Source: Brachyhypopomus gauderio
Taxonomy: Eukaryota > Chordata > Actinopteri > Gymnotiformes > Hypopomidae
Assembly: GCF_052324685.1 (NCBI RefSeq)
Contig: NC_135214.1
Coordinates: 33,868,042 to 33,932,041 of the forward strand
Direction of reading: 5' to 3'
Length of the DNA stretch: 64,000 bases
Numbering within the stretch: the first letter of the stretch is position 1; each line of letters starts with the position of its first letter. Positions 1 to 25,982 of this stretch are shown here, one piece after another. Under the pieces are notes generated by a model. It was not told the DNA's origin, did no database searches, and saw only the letters and a program-made list of their open reading frames with translations. The position numbers and the translations under genes are program-made.

Positions 1-341
1 TGCTTAAATAATACCAGATTGGAGTCTTGCAAACAACTTTCTAAACACTTCCAGTGAACTGTTTCCGTCAGCAGATATATTGTCAACATATGTAAGTTAA
101 ACCACACAGCTGAAGTCAGAGCATCATCTTATAGAACAAGAAGAGGTTAAATCTACAGACTGGAGCTTGTAGTTTGCTACAAAAGATCTGCAGAAATGTT
201 TGATGTTGGAGTGCTTGGGTTGAGTAGGAAAGTGAAGTGTGTGTGTGTGTGTGTGCACGCGCCAGCTTCACTGCACACATGACAACAGCACGTTGTGTCT
301 CACTTTTTTGTGTGTGTGTCTTGTTTTATTCTGATCACCAG

Positions 342-14594
<14,253 letters not shown>

Positions 14595-15169
14595 AGTGGG
14601 TCCTGCAGGAAGTGGGAACCACACAGAGTGTTATGGTCTTCCTCACAATCTCCTCATTCTGCTCTGGCTAGCTCAGATGCTGGACCCAACGGTATTACAT
14701 TACACAGCTCTAATTTATGTTCTACTTACCATGAAGGTTCGTTGTAAATAAGGCGGAACATCAAAAGATTAAAGAGCCTTTTTTCCCAGCTTTTTTGTGG
14801 GGGGGTGGGGAGGGCAGGGGTCTCTAGGGGAGTAGAATATTGTCTCTGGTCTTTGTCTCATCGGTCGATGCTGACAAGGAACAAATTTACGTATTTAAAA
14901 TGGAGTTTACTGAGACTGGTTAAGTAAATAACTGCTTATTTCTTTTCTAAAATATCATTTATGACCATGTTTGTAAATCTGTTGTGAACGACGCTTTATA
15001 AAGAACTGAACCTTTCTTCCCGCCCTTGTCTTGATGTATGATATACGTTTATGGCTTCCCTGCTCCTTGTATACGTGCATTTGTTCCGTTTCAGTTTGCG
15101 CTCTACTGTAAATACTTGAGACCAATTTGAGAGCTGATAATGGACTGAGTGGTCATTTTTTCCAATAAA
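14595..15169 (+). terminator. trim33: trim33 3' UTR with AATAAA signal at 15164-15169
   Basis: The stretch after the TGA at 14592-14594 has no coding signal. It ends with a clear AATAAA in a T-rich setting about 570 nt downstream, which is the likely polyadenylation signal. No other feature was seen between the stop and the signal. Confidence 0.6.
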
Positions 15170-16100
15170 ATTGTCACCCCTGTATTTTCTCAAATGGTGT
15201 CAATCTCAGACTCGCATGACAGATATGTGGAAAATGTTTGTATGCAAAGAATATAGAGCCAAGGTGAACATTTCAGGTGTGCAGAGGTGCTCTACATGTA
15301 TGGAAAAATAATGACTTTGATTAGTCTGCTGTAACAGTTAAATAGTCAGGTCTGTGATGGGTCAGTAAAATGTTTTGTGCTTTAGTGTATCCTACCTTTT
15401 CTAAAATCTACCACTCAAGAATGATCTAATTCAGCCAATAAGTTGAATCACCGGTTACCGACAAAAATCCAGAGTCCAGAAAACGGATCCAGGACTTTTA
15501 ATTTGTAATGCAGCTGATGAGGTAGTGCAGAACTGTCACGGTAGCTACAATAATACATGTTGGAAGACACGTTACGTATAGATAAGCGGATCTGAGCAGA
15601 GTTGAGTCGTGTCGGCTCTTCTGCGCGGTTAATGATTTCCTTTATGCTGAATTGTCAGTCTGTAGGGTCAGATGAGAGATGTCAGCTGATTTTTGCGATG
15701 GAGTAAGGAGGCACTCGGAGGTTTGACGTGTAGTTCACGTAAATGTTCATTACTTTTACTCGGAGGTTTGACGTGTAGTTCATGTAAATGTTCATTACTT
15801 TTCTACGCCAGGACTCTCTGTGAACTGGGTAAGATCCTAAATAGTTTCATTTCAGTCCGTTGCGGAGGAGACTTGTAGTCTTTTAGTAAATTTACTTTTA
15901 ATCACTGTTTTGTAACGAGACTCCATAAAGTCAAGCGATAAAAATAAATGATGGGGCAAGCACAGAGTTGCAATACAGTCGCAACTGTCCGTTAGATATG
16001 TAAGTGTTTTGATATAACCCAGGGTGCGTTTAATGGAGAAGTTTTTCTCTCTGCTGTCTAATCTCGCCAGCAAGCTGTACGACTGAATCAAAACGCCTTT
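15170..16100. other. Intergenic DNA between trim33 and slc66a1
   Basis: No coding signal. Apart from the two-copy repeat at 15705-15803 nothing distinctive was seen. The slc66a1 promoter and 5' UTR should lie in 16100-16647; no E-box of the CLEAR type (GTCACGTGAC) was noticed there. Confidence 0.5.
15705..15803. repeat. Two-copy tandem repeat, about 47 bp
   Basis: ACTCGGAGGTTTGACGTGTA followed by GTTCACGTAAATGTTCATTACTTT occurs twice with one change, between trim33 and slc66a1. Confidence 0.85.
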
Positions 16101-16341
16101 TGAAAACAAAACAAAAGCGCTGTGGTTATAACTTCGTTATTGCTTCGTTATTTATACTTTTTAAAAACTAATAAACAAACAGAGCAGTTAGTCCATCAGG
16201 TCCAAGTCCGCGGTGAGGTGCTGGTGTGTTGTTCCCGCTCCGCGGTCATGACGGCCCGTACCCGACCGGGCTGCACTCGCACAACCGGACCGCCCTGTTT
16301 TCAGCCGCCTTTTGTTTCCTGCAGCACATTAGGAATAAAGT

Positions 16342-16349
<8 letters not shown>

Positions 16350-16391
<42 letters not shown>
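16350..16391. repeat. (AT)n microsatellite
   Basis: About 20 AT units about 260 bp upstream of the slc66a1 start codon, next to the hairpin at 16419. Confidence 0.9.
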
Positions 16392-16393
<2 letters not shown>

Positions 16394-16418
16394 CACATAT
16401 ATAATGTGATGTTTTTTA

Positions 16419-16448
16419 GACTGCTCGTTGTTCACACAACGAGCAGTC
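16419..16448. repeat. Perfect 12-bp inverted repeat (hairpin)
   Basis: GACTGCTCGTTG, a 6-nt loop TTCACA, then CAACGAGCAGTC form a perfect 12-bp stem about 200 bp upstream of the slc66a1 start codon. A C-run follows at about 16449-16460 and an (AT)n tract precedes it. It could be a transposon end, a cruciform or a structure in the 5' UTR. Function unknown. Confidence 0.7.
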
Positions 16449-16647
16449 CCCCCCCCCCCCGAACTTGGCCTTAGCTAAGCGGCTAGGCTAGCTGTTTTGA
16501 TAGCCCGTTATCATGCTAGCATAACCAGTGTGGGGGGGTCGATCAGATCTAATCCGAGGGGAATCAAACGGCGAGTTGATGTAAATCGGTCCCCACACTT
16601 TTCTTGCGTTCACCAGGGCTACTGCTCGTCACTTCCCCGTTTAGACA

Positions 16648-19600
16648 ATGCCGGCTGTGGCTCCTTTCTACCAGTCCAGTGGGGACACAAACATGAGCTC
16701 CCTCTGCCCCAATGGGACCAAGTGGATCTGGGACGGACTTGGGGAGTGTGCCCAGGACGCCAGGGACATCGCCAGCGTGATTCTGGGACTGGTGTCCCTG
16801 GTCTGCTTCATACTGTCCTCCATCCCGTAAGAAACCCCTCTTTTTAACCTCCAACCATACTAATTACAGTTCCTCGTTGTTGTCTCTGCTCCAGCGTTTA
16901 TTCGATTGTTTTTAGGCAGTACTACAGATCTTGTAAGACTGGGAATATGGACAGTGCGTTGTCCATTTTCTTCTTGTTGCTGTGGCTGGCAGGGGACACT
17001 TGTAATCTTATTGGCTCGTTCTTGGCACAGCAACTTCCTCTGCAGGTACAGGGGCATGTGTTTACACTGATAATCTAGATTTAAAAATCTGGCTTTGACA
17101 TAAAACTTTTGGCATCGGTCTCCTTCATGGGTCTGGGGTAAAATAAAACACATCTAAACCTGACCAGTCAGCATTGAACTGTTTATCTGTTTAAACTTTG
17201 TTTCTTGATTTTCTTAACATCTGTTCCAGATATACACTGCAGTGTACTACGTTGCCGCGGACCTTTTGATGATGAGCATGTATCTTTACTACTCGATGAA
17301 GCACAGAGTTGCGATCAGTGAGTTTGTACGGCACACTGCTTAACAGTAACATAACTGGTTTAGACAACCCTCCTTCTCTTTATATAACAACCTGGACTTA
17401 TTAACATTCTTCTCTAACTCAGATGATCATTCATCCTGTTTTGATATTATGGCTTTTCTAAGCAGTGTTTTCCAGCCACAGCTCCTACTCCCAGCTGTTT
17501 GTAGTTTGGTATAAATGTTTGTTATAAATGTAGCATCACGTCCCTGCAGAAAAGGAGAGCTAGGTGGTCTGACCAGTGTGTTCTGAGGATGAGGATTAAT
17601 GGCTGAAACGCTACATGCTACTGTTGCTGTCTGCTGTTTTAGACAGAAACAGAAGGTTGCTGAATGCTGTTGGGGTGCTGTATGTGCTTGGGTTCTCGGC
17701 ATCTCTGCTGCAGCTCGCCCCAGCACCAGACCCCGCCCTTAACCCCGCCCTTGGCTCCGCCCTTAACCCAGGCAGGGCTCCCGGCCCTGGCCGAACACTG
17801 CTGTGTGTGGTGGAGAGGCAAGACATTTCAATACAGGTGAAAAGAGTGAATACCCCCCTGTCCCCAACCTCTGGTATATTTGTTTTGCTTGTGTGTATTT
17901 CAAATGAACTGAACTCTTATAGTTTGTTTAGAATGTTTTATTTAAGGCAACTAACCTTTTTTGTCACAGCACTGTTCATAAATGTACAGTTTGTTTTTAT
18001 TGTATTAAGGTCATGGGTTTAAAATGGAGAATCTGAAGGCTTTTAGAAAGAGTATTTAGTACTGGCTTTAGCCCTGGCCTAGAATTTTTTAGCACTGGCT
18101 TTAGCCCTGGCCTAGGTTTAATGACAAAATGGTTCTTCAGGTATTTGCTTAGTAAACCTGTCCTCTATGTTTTTACCTGCTGTACTGTTCAGCCATTCAC
18201 CACAAAGGAGATCATCGGCTTTGTGATTGGCTCCTTGTCTTCCTTACTCTACCTGTGCTCCAGGTTGCCACAGATCTACACAAATGTAAGTTGGAAATCA
18301 GAACCTTTCTTGTGAATATCTAATCATCACTTCAGTGCATTCGAGTAATTATGATAAAAGGATTTTATCTGCTGCTTTCCTCTATCTTAATTACTTGTCC
18401 TCTATCGTTCTTTCACATTCATGTGTCTATGTTCCGGAAAGTTCCTCACCCTGTCTCTCCCCACAGTTTAAGAGGAAATCAACGGAAGGCTTGTCGTACT
18501 TTCTCTTTGCGCTGGTGATTCTGGGCAACTCGACGTACGGACTGAGCGTGCTCATAAAGAACCCTGACATGGGCACCGGCGAAGTCAGCTACATGGTGCA
18601 CCACCTGCCCTGGCTCATAGGCAGCCTGGGCACGCTCTTACTCGACCTCGTGGTATCCTTTCACGCCCTAAAGCACCTAAAGAATGTCCTTATACATAAG
18701 TGGGTTGTGTCAAATCCATATTTTAACCCACCTAGGTCTTTCCAGAGGTGAAGACTGTTGCAGCTCTGTGGAACCTGGTAGAACCGGAATGAACCAATCA
18801 CAGCACAGTTACAACAGCTGGCGCTGCATAAATTAAATCGTGGAGTAATTGTACAGTTAATCTGCTGTGGTTACATACCGGCCACGTCACTCGTCGAGTC
18901 TGTTTTGAGTTGGCTCCTGCTGTAATTAACCCTGTTTGAGGGAATTAAATATATGAGTGGTTGTACAGTTAATCTGCTGTGGATGCATATGGCCACGTCA
19001 CTTGTTGAGCTTGTTTGAATGAGCATCTGCTGTATTAAATCCTGTGTGAGGCTCTGTGAGGTGTTGTTTGCAAAGCGAGCTCTACTGTTGTGATCGTTTT
19101 AAACGGTACAGGTGTGTATCTCTTGTGCCACACAATTTCCTCTTTATGCACCTGCCTCCAGGCAAGCCAGAGAAAAAGAAAAATGTTGCCAGTGGTGTGG
19201 TTGTTTGAGGCATTTGATATCCACGATGCCTGGCAGGTCACGGGCACGTGCGTAGCGTGCTCCCTGTTCCCGTAAGCGCTCTGGGCATTGCTGGCACGCT
19301 GGGCCGTGCTCACGTGGTCACGCATGCTCACTTTTACAGGAATATAGCTCTTCGACATAGCCTACTGTATACTGCACACCACACTCAGTGTATCTATGGA
19401 CTGCATACTGATTGCTTTAGTAGTATGTGGAATTGTACCCAGTATGTGACACACACACACACACACACCATAGTAATGGCTCACATGAACGCACGAAGCT
19501 TCCACCCACTTGTGAATCGGCTTTCTGCCCGTTGCATGATGGGATGTGGTAGAGCATGAAAATGGCACTGCTGCCTGCTGTAATATTTGGCCAGAGTTGC

Positions 19601-20522
19601 ACATCATCCGGACATCCAGACAGTGGAACAAATTATTTTGATCACATACTGCTTACATCGTACTGATTTGGGGCCTAATCAGTAATGCGGGTAGTATGTA
19701 GTATTTTGCAGGCTATTCTGAACTCAGCCCACAACTTTGAACCGCCAGCTGAATTGTAGGGAATAATACACCCTCCCTATGCCAGAGAGCACCACATGAC
19801 ATGCACCACACCAGAGCACCACATGACATGCTGGATTAGGTTTGATATTTCTTAATTCTAATTAAAAGACTAATTCAGATTAGTTAGTGTAAGATGATTG
19901 ATGATGAACCCCACCTTGTTTTGTCACCATAACAAGTCTTCAGAATGTTTACAGCAGTAAATGTGGCTCTACCTTCCTGTCCATGTGATGGCTCCACTGT
20001 TTGGCCCATTAGTCTTTTGTAAAGTCACATACAATAAGGTTGTGTGATTCCTTACGTCCTTTGGACGCCTTTAATTGCTGTTTTACTTGAAATGCCTGTT
20101 TGTTGCTATGTAGCGGGTCAGATCAGATGTTTTTTTCCCCATGTGACTTACATATTTATCGCTGCCACATATTTATCGCTTGACTTTGGTATCACTGGCA
20201 CATTTTCAGTGTAATAATTGCAAAGAATAGAAAGGTTGGCAATCACAAAAACAGGTTAATGAATATGTATTTGTTTATTATTAGACATAAGATTAGATTG
20301 AGTGTATTTTCAAAAGTTTTGATGGGCGTCATCCTCTCGCAGTCATGGCCTGGCGGTTAGGGAACTGGTCTTGTGACCCGAAGGTCGTGGGTTCAATTCC
20401 CATACCTGAGGCCATGACTGAGGTGCCCTTGAGCAAGGCACCTAACCCCAACTGCTCCCCGAGCGCCGGGCTAGGGCTGCCCACCACTCTGGGCACGTGT
20501 GATCCACAGCCCCCTAGTAATC

Positions 20523-20615
<93 letters not shown>

Positions 20616-20701
20616 CTGACTGCACAGATGGGTTAAATGCGGAGGACAAATTTCGATTGGGGTGTAAAAATCACAATTGACAAAAATATGGCACATATAC
20701 A

Positions 20702-20744
<43 letters not shown>

Positions 20745-20883
20745 ACTGCCTACTCTCTCCCAGTGTTCACTATTGCCCTCGACTCCATGTCCTCAGATAA
20801 CTGTGCAGTTTGTGAAGTACAGACGGCCATCACAGGAGAGCTGCCCCGTAGACGAGGAGGCCGCCGCCCTGCTGTCCAGCTGA
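16648..20883 (+). CDS. slc66a1: SLC66A1 / PQLC2 lysosomal cationic amino acid exporter, complete, 7 exons
   Basis: PQLC2 exports Lys, Arg and His from the lysosome and, as known from mammals, recruits the C9orf72 complex. Inferred exons: 16648-16826, 16916-17045, 17230-17317, 17643-17836, 18193-18285, 18467-18652, 20797-20883; they sum to 957 nt, 318 residues, all in phase. The start ATG precedes the conserved WIWDGLGECAQDARD. PQ-loop 1 is at residues 60-61 (IPQYYRSCKTGNMDSALS) and PQ-loop 2 at 223-224 (RLPQIYTNFKRKSTEGLSY). Between them are hydrophobic helices with LIGSFLAQQLPLQIYTAVYY. The last exon ends EEAAALLSS, giving a [DE]xxxLL lysosomal sorting signal (E311 to L316). Oddities: exon 4 carries an Ala/Pro-rich insert coded by a short tandem repeat (about 17722-17790), and the last intron (18653-20796) is long and holds a SINE. 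It lies head-to-tail behind trim33. The human protein is about 291 residues. Confidence 0.93.
18825..19055. repeat. Two-copy imperfect duplication of about 120 bp
   Basis: GTACAGTTAATCTGCTGTGG, a GGCCACGTCACT block and a CTGCTGTAATTAA block recur in the same order at about 18850-18930 and 18963-19045, in the last slc66a1 intron. Confidence 0.75.
20340..20695 (+). mobile_element. tRNA-derived SINE (V-SINE-like), expanded by GT repeats
   Basis: The head TGGCCTGGCGGTTAGGG resembles a pol III A box, and GGTCGTGGGTTCAATTCCC a B box. It is followed by the fish SINE core CCTTGAGCAAGGCACCTAAC and by GGGTTAAATGCGGAGGACAA. A (GT)n tract of about 88 bp lies inside and another follows at 20704-20742. 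It is in the last intron of slc66a1, about 100 bp before the final exon. Confidence 0.75.
20527..20614. repeat. (GT)n microsatellite inside the SINE
   Basis: About 43 uninterrupted GT units within the SINE body. Confidence 0.92.
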
Positions 20884-20933
20884 GGCTCTGCAGCCCTAGC
20901 CTCCTGCACGCACACACACACTCCTCATACCCC

Positions 20934-21035
20934 AGCAATAATGCCCCTTACCCGTACCCCAGCACTAATGCCCCTTACCCGTACCCCAGCACTAATGCCC
21001 CTCACCCATACCCCAGCACTAATTCCCCTCACCAG
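20934..21035. repeat. 27-bp minisatellite, about 4 copies
   Basis: Unit CCCCTTACCCGTACCCCAGC followed by ACTAATG, just past the slc66a1 stop, probably in its 3' UTR. Confidence 0.88.
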
Positions 21036-21659
21036 TTTACTCATCCCAGTAGGGGTCCCCACCCCCCAAATGGTTTCTGTTACTTGAGGCTATTTGTATG
21101 ACTGGGACATTTTGTCTGTAGTTATTTGTTGTGTAACTCAGCTACTTCAGTGATTCTTGAGTCATTTTCAATATCTAAAGCCAAAGGGACCTGTTCTTGA
21201 ATACAGATGTTTCAGTACTTGTACTGTTTCCATTTGCACAAAACCCTTTTTCCTCTCTATGTTCAGTAATAGGGGAACATGTTTGTTTACAGTACATATA
21301 TTATGGTGCCTTCACATGGAACACATGGGTGTTTTCTTCTTTTATTGAGTACTGTTAGCATATAATGCTTGTTGTGTCTTTTAATCTCCATTCAAAACCT
21401 CAAATTTTAGCCTTAAGGGTTTTTTAATTTTAAAGGTTTTTGTAATTTAAAATGTTTTATTTTTTTAAATAATTTTGTGTAGTTTCAAATGAATTGTCTT
21501 GTTCTGTCAAACACCAACGAAAGCTGCAATGTGAATTTGACTAAAAATTTTTTGCAGCTGTACCTTCTGGAAGTGGCGTCCTTCATTACATTTTACTGAA
21601 TGAAGACCAGTCTGAACCTGCCTGAGATTGTGGTTGCCCTGTTTCACTGCTGCCCCACT

Positions 21660-22020
21660 GACTGCTCACATAACAGGTTCAGAGAGACCGCTCACATAAC
21701 AGAGGTTTAGAGAGACCACCCACATAACAGAGGTTTAGAGAGACCGCCCACATAACAGAGGTTCAGAGAGACCGCTCACATAACAGAGGTTCAGGGAGAC
21801 CGCTCACATAACAGAGGTTCAGAGAGACCGCTCACATAAGTGAGGTTCAGAGAGACCGCTCACATAAGTGAGGTTCAGAGAGACCGCTCACATAAGAGAG
21901 GTTCACAGAGACTGCTCACGTGTGTGTGTTCAGAAAGACCGCTCACATAACAGGTTCAGAGAGAACGATCACATAATTGAGGTTCAGAGAGACTGCTCAC
22001 AACTGCTCACGTGTGTGTGT
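21660..22020. repeat. 26-bp minisatellite, about 13 copies
   Basis: Unit AGAGAGACCGCTCACATAAC followed by AGAGGTTC, with drifting copies toward the right end. Confidence 0.9.
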
Positions 22021-22099
22021 TCAGACAGACTGGTCACTGTGTTCCTCACATAGGTGTATTGGTACACTGAGGTGCACGGCCTATCTGGGCCGCTGCACT

Positions 22100-22270
22100 G
22101 GCCAACAGTGGAGAGGTCTTACATCTTCACAGATCCCCTCCTGGCCACCAGTGGAGAGGTCTTACATCTTCACAGATACCCTCCTGGCCACCAGTGGAGA
22201 GGTCTTACATCTTCACAGATACCCTCCTGGCCACCAGTGGAGAGGTTCTACATCTTCACAGACCCCCTCC
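22100..22270. repeat. About 44-bp minisatellite, 4 copies
   Basis: Unit AGTGGAGAGGTCTTACATCT followed by TCACAGATACCCTCCTGGCCACC. Adjacent to the 26-bp array. Confidence 0.9.
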
Positions 22271-22480
22271 TGGCTCCTCTCACACTTCCTGTCATGGTCG
22301 CCTGTCTGTTGTTCCTGGAACTGGCGCCTGTGTTGGTTTCTCTAATTAGTGGACTCCTTGTCTGCAGCGTCTTGTGAGTTAGGAGAATCGGGTTGGAATC
22401 TTTGACCCTGAGAATGTACCCCCCCCCTCCCCCCAGCAAAAGCCCACCCAGGGAGCACGAGGGTGAGAACAGTACTATTA

Positions 22481-22518
<38 letters not shown>

Positions 22519-25500
22519 CTGAATTCTGCAGTGACAGTCAGGGAGTGGGAGTGTGTCACAGTGATTGTGAAACCCAGGAGAGGGATGGAGTGTGGGCCCC
22601 GTGAGGGTGGAGGAAGAGTGGAGAGATAATGACGACTCATCCATCAGTGGTCTGAACCGGGGCTGTTTATAAATACTGCTCTGCTGGGAATGTTCTAATG
22701 AGTGTGCTCATTCACACACACGCCGCAATCTTCTCTTTCTTCAGCAAATAAAGACATGTAGCCCATCTGCCCTGCTCCTAGTAGTGTATTAAACGTGCCC
22801 CCCATGACTCCCACTCTCACACATCCGTGTCTTTTCTTAAATGCCTCCATAAATGATGTTATGAAGGGCATCTGATTGGGGCACACAAGTTCTAAACTCC
22901 ACTGTACCTCCTGTGCCTGCTTGTCTTTATCAGTCATATTCTTTTATTTTTTCTACTCGCAGGATTTTAAATTCATTTCTCCTTTCTTTGTAGATTTGTA
23001 CCTCAATTCATGGTAGTTTTTTCTTATTAATAATAATAATAATAATAATTCATTTTATTTCAAGGCACCTTTCTAGACACTCAAGGACACCGTACACAAT
23101 AAAATACAAGTAAAATATAGTACACACAAGAGAAAACAATACAATAACATTCTTGTGAAAAATTTTGAGTTAAAGAAATGTGCACTTAAATATAAAATAA
23201 AATAACACATGTACTTGAGATTTGCCTTGACATTTTTACATTTCAAAATATAATGGTTATGTGCGTATGACCACAAACGTGTGTTGGTATGTATTTGAGT
23301 TAATGGTTTGTATTGCGGAGAAAGCATGTTTGTTCTCTCAGAGAGAGAGAGAGAGAGAGAGAGTGTGTGTGTGTATTTGGCAAGTGTTGGATGTCAGAGG
23401 CTGGACCGCTGTCCACATTACTAATGTAAAGGGAGTCAAATCAAGAGAATATCGGCAGAGTCAACAGTGAACATCAGAGCTGGTAAGTTCTCAAACCTCC
23501 TGCTTTCATCTACACAGGGATTCTTCCGCTGCTCCGTATGAGCAGAAAAGCCTTAGTGACTCAGTCTTAAAGCTCTTTTGACTCTGCTGTATGCCATGAT
23601 CATAGAAATCAAGAAATTAAGAGTTTACGTTCAAATAAATGAGTGTAGAATTATGTGTATGATTTGAATGATGGAATTTTAAAGGCACCATGGTATTTTG
23701 GAGAGTTGTCAAATATGTCTGGATATTGCACAAAATCCTCCCAAACGTGAACACAGAGAACGTGTTTCCAGAGTCTCAGTGCAGTAGCAAATGACTTCAA
23801 TTTCTTGTGCTTCATTTTGTCTAACAGTTCCCATTGGTAGTTAACTTGTTCTGTATCAGTTTGAATGATTTTAAAGTCTAAATTTTAAATATTTAAATAC
23901 TGTATCTTTTCTGGAATGGATATACGGACAGTCGGTGTAAATGCTCTTCATAAGGGATGGGTTCATTTAAAATACGTTTTACTTTAAATGGATATTTTTT
24001 TGGTTTAAATCTGACCATAAATAATGTATATTATTAATCGTGGACAGTGGTATGTGCAATGCTTGTCTTGGTTCATTGAACTGATTAATAGAACTGAACG
24101 GTGGTCATTGGTCAATGGGGGGTCAAGGAAGGGGTGAAAAAAGGGATGAAGAGTATATGTTCAAATGAACCACATCTGGGAGTTCTTGGTTATAAGACAT
24201 TTTTTTTCTTTTACCATGATGCCACTATCCTGATCTAGGGCAGGTAAGCTAAGTGTTGTCTCTTTCAGAGAATAGCTCACAGCTGATTACCCCCACCACC
24301 GATATTTTTTAAAGTCAGCCCTGGACTTTAGTCCAGCCACCCCCACCCCACATCACTGCCTACAAGGCCACTTTAATCTAAGAGTCTGCTTCCTGTTCGA
24401 ATTTGTAAACACTATACTGTCCAAGCCAGACCACTGGCAAACAATGCACCATCCATAAAAACTTGATGGACGACGGGTAGATGGGGGACAGAGAATGGAA
24501 TGAGGGTCTCGCAAACCACGTCTGCGTCTGCAGTCAGCGTGGTCCGGTATAGAACAGCCAAAATGTTTCAGGAAGCTTGGGGTGATGAATATCTTTCCAG
24601 TCTCCTGTCCTCTAAAACAGCTCCTACTCCCAAAGGGCCTTGCGACATAGAACAACCGTTCCCCCCCACATCAAGCAAGGAGTAGGCAAGCTATACCCAA
24701 ACTGATGTTGCTATTTATGTACTGGAAACTCCTCAAGAAAGAAAAATGAATGAATGTTCAAACTCTTTAACCCTTGTTCTGGGCGCTGGGAGATCTCACC
24801 CTGTCCCGAGTGAAGCTGAGGGACACAGGCAAAGGTCCTGTTTTTATTCTTATGGACTCTCGAGGACGTGACCCGCAGTCATTTTGATGGATCCCAACAG
24901 CAATAACAAAAAAATATCCCCTCCCATGGGAAGCCAAAGCACTAATACAGCCTCTCCCACAACCATTACAGTCATCCATTAGCTACAAATATATGCTTTA
25001 CCTTAATATCATAAGTTGTATAGTGCAGTGATTGGATGACATGAGGATTTGCCGTGTGTGGCATGCTTTGATGTGGAATGGCTCCCTGGATTCTGCCACT
25101 GTGTGAGTGTGTGTGTGTGTGTGTGTCGGGGTGGGGGATGGGGGGATTTAGAACCCCTTAAAATCCTAAATCTCCTCATTGTCAAATATTAACTGCAATA
25201 CAAACAGAGCCGCAGCAAACAGAATAAGAGCAAACAGCCGTTTGAGCGTGTGAGACACATTTGAGCCGCACGGCCCGTCCCTCTCCCCCTGGCCCGGGCC
25301 GCTCAGAGCCACCCACAGCGCTCAACACATCTGCACATGCGCAGCAGATCAAACCCAGGGAGGAGAGCAGGAAATGCACTGTACCGGTTCACCTGAGGAG
25401 AGGTTTCGGTACTGTTGTTTTATTTTTGGTTTGTTTCCAGAGATGAAATACTCTTAGTTATTTACTGATGTCATGGAGGAAGTTAGGCAGTGCTAAAAAG

Positions 25501-25676
25501 ACTACTTCCTGTGGGTTAGGCACCCAGAAGTGACTGTGAGCAGGGTGGTTACTGTCTGGGGAGTGTGAGAGTGTGCTTGGCCCCTGCCTGCTCAGGTGGG
25601 TATTGAAAGACCCCCAGTGCAAACCTGTGGCAAACACCAGGGACTCGCCTCTGTTATACAGAACAGCAGCTGGGAT

Positions 25677-25710
<34 letters not shown>

Positions 25711-25982
25711 CCCCAGACGAACACGGACACAACAACATTCTGGGTTAACCTCTACATCACAGCATCCTCTCTATATAGCAGCTCTGGTTCCGGAGCTCCT
25801 GTAATAGTCAGAGGGAGGGAGAAGTCAAACAAAACAGATGGAGGGTTTGGGAATGATATTTCTGATATATGATATTTCTTTGTGTATGTTTGTTTGTAAA
25901 ACGTGTCATGGATCATACCACGATCAGGGACAGACGTGGAGGTGTCTCTGGAGTGTGTGCGTTTGTGCCATCACCTGTGCAG

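Larger units (their letters stand above)
20884..25982. other. Intergenic DNA between slc66a1 and nr1h5
   Basis: Left part: slc66a1 3' UTR, minisatellites at 20934, 21660 and 22100, and (GT)n near 22484. Middle (22900-24300): AT-rich, with an AAT repeat near 23025-23048 and a GA/GT tract near 23340. Right part: (GT)n near 25105 and (CA)n near 25680. Short frames here show no recognisable protein. Confidence 0.5.

Noticed and set aside
20340..20420. Functional tRNA gene
   Set aside because: A- and B-box-like words are present but no cloverleaf could be drawn, and the SINE core follows directly.
21640..22270. CRISPR-like array
   Set aside because: Direct repeats abut one another without unique spacers; these are eukaryotic minisatellites.
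24350..24980. Possible gene or LTR in the spacer before nr1h5
   Set aside because: Short frames on both strands have no recognisable text, and no paired LTR or primer site was found.
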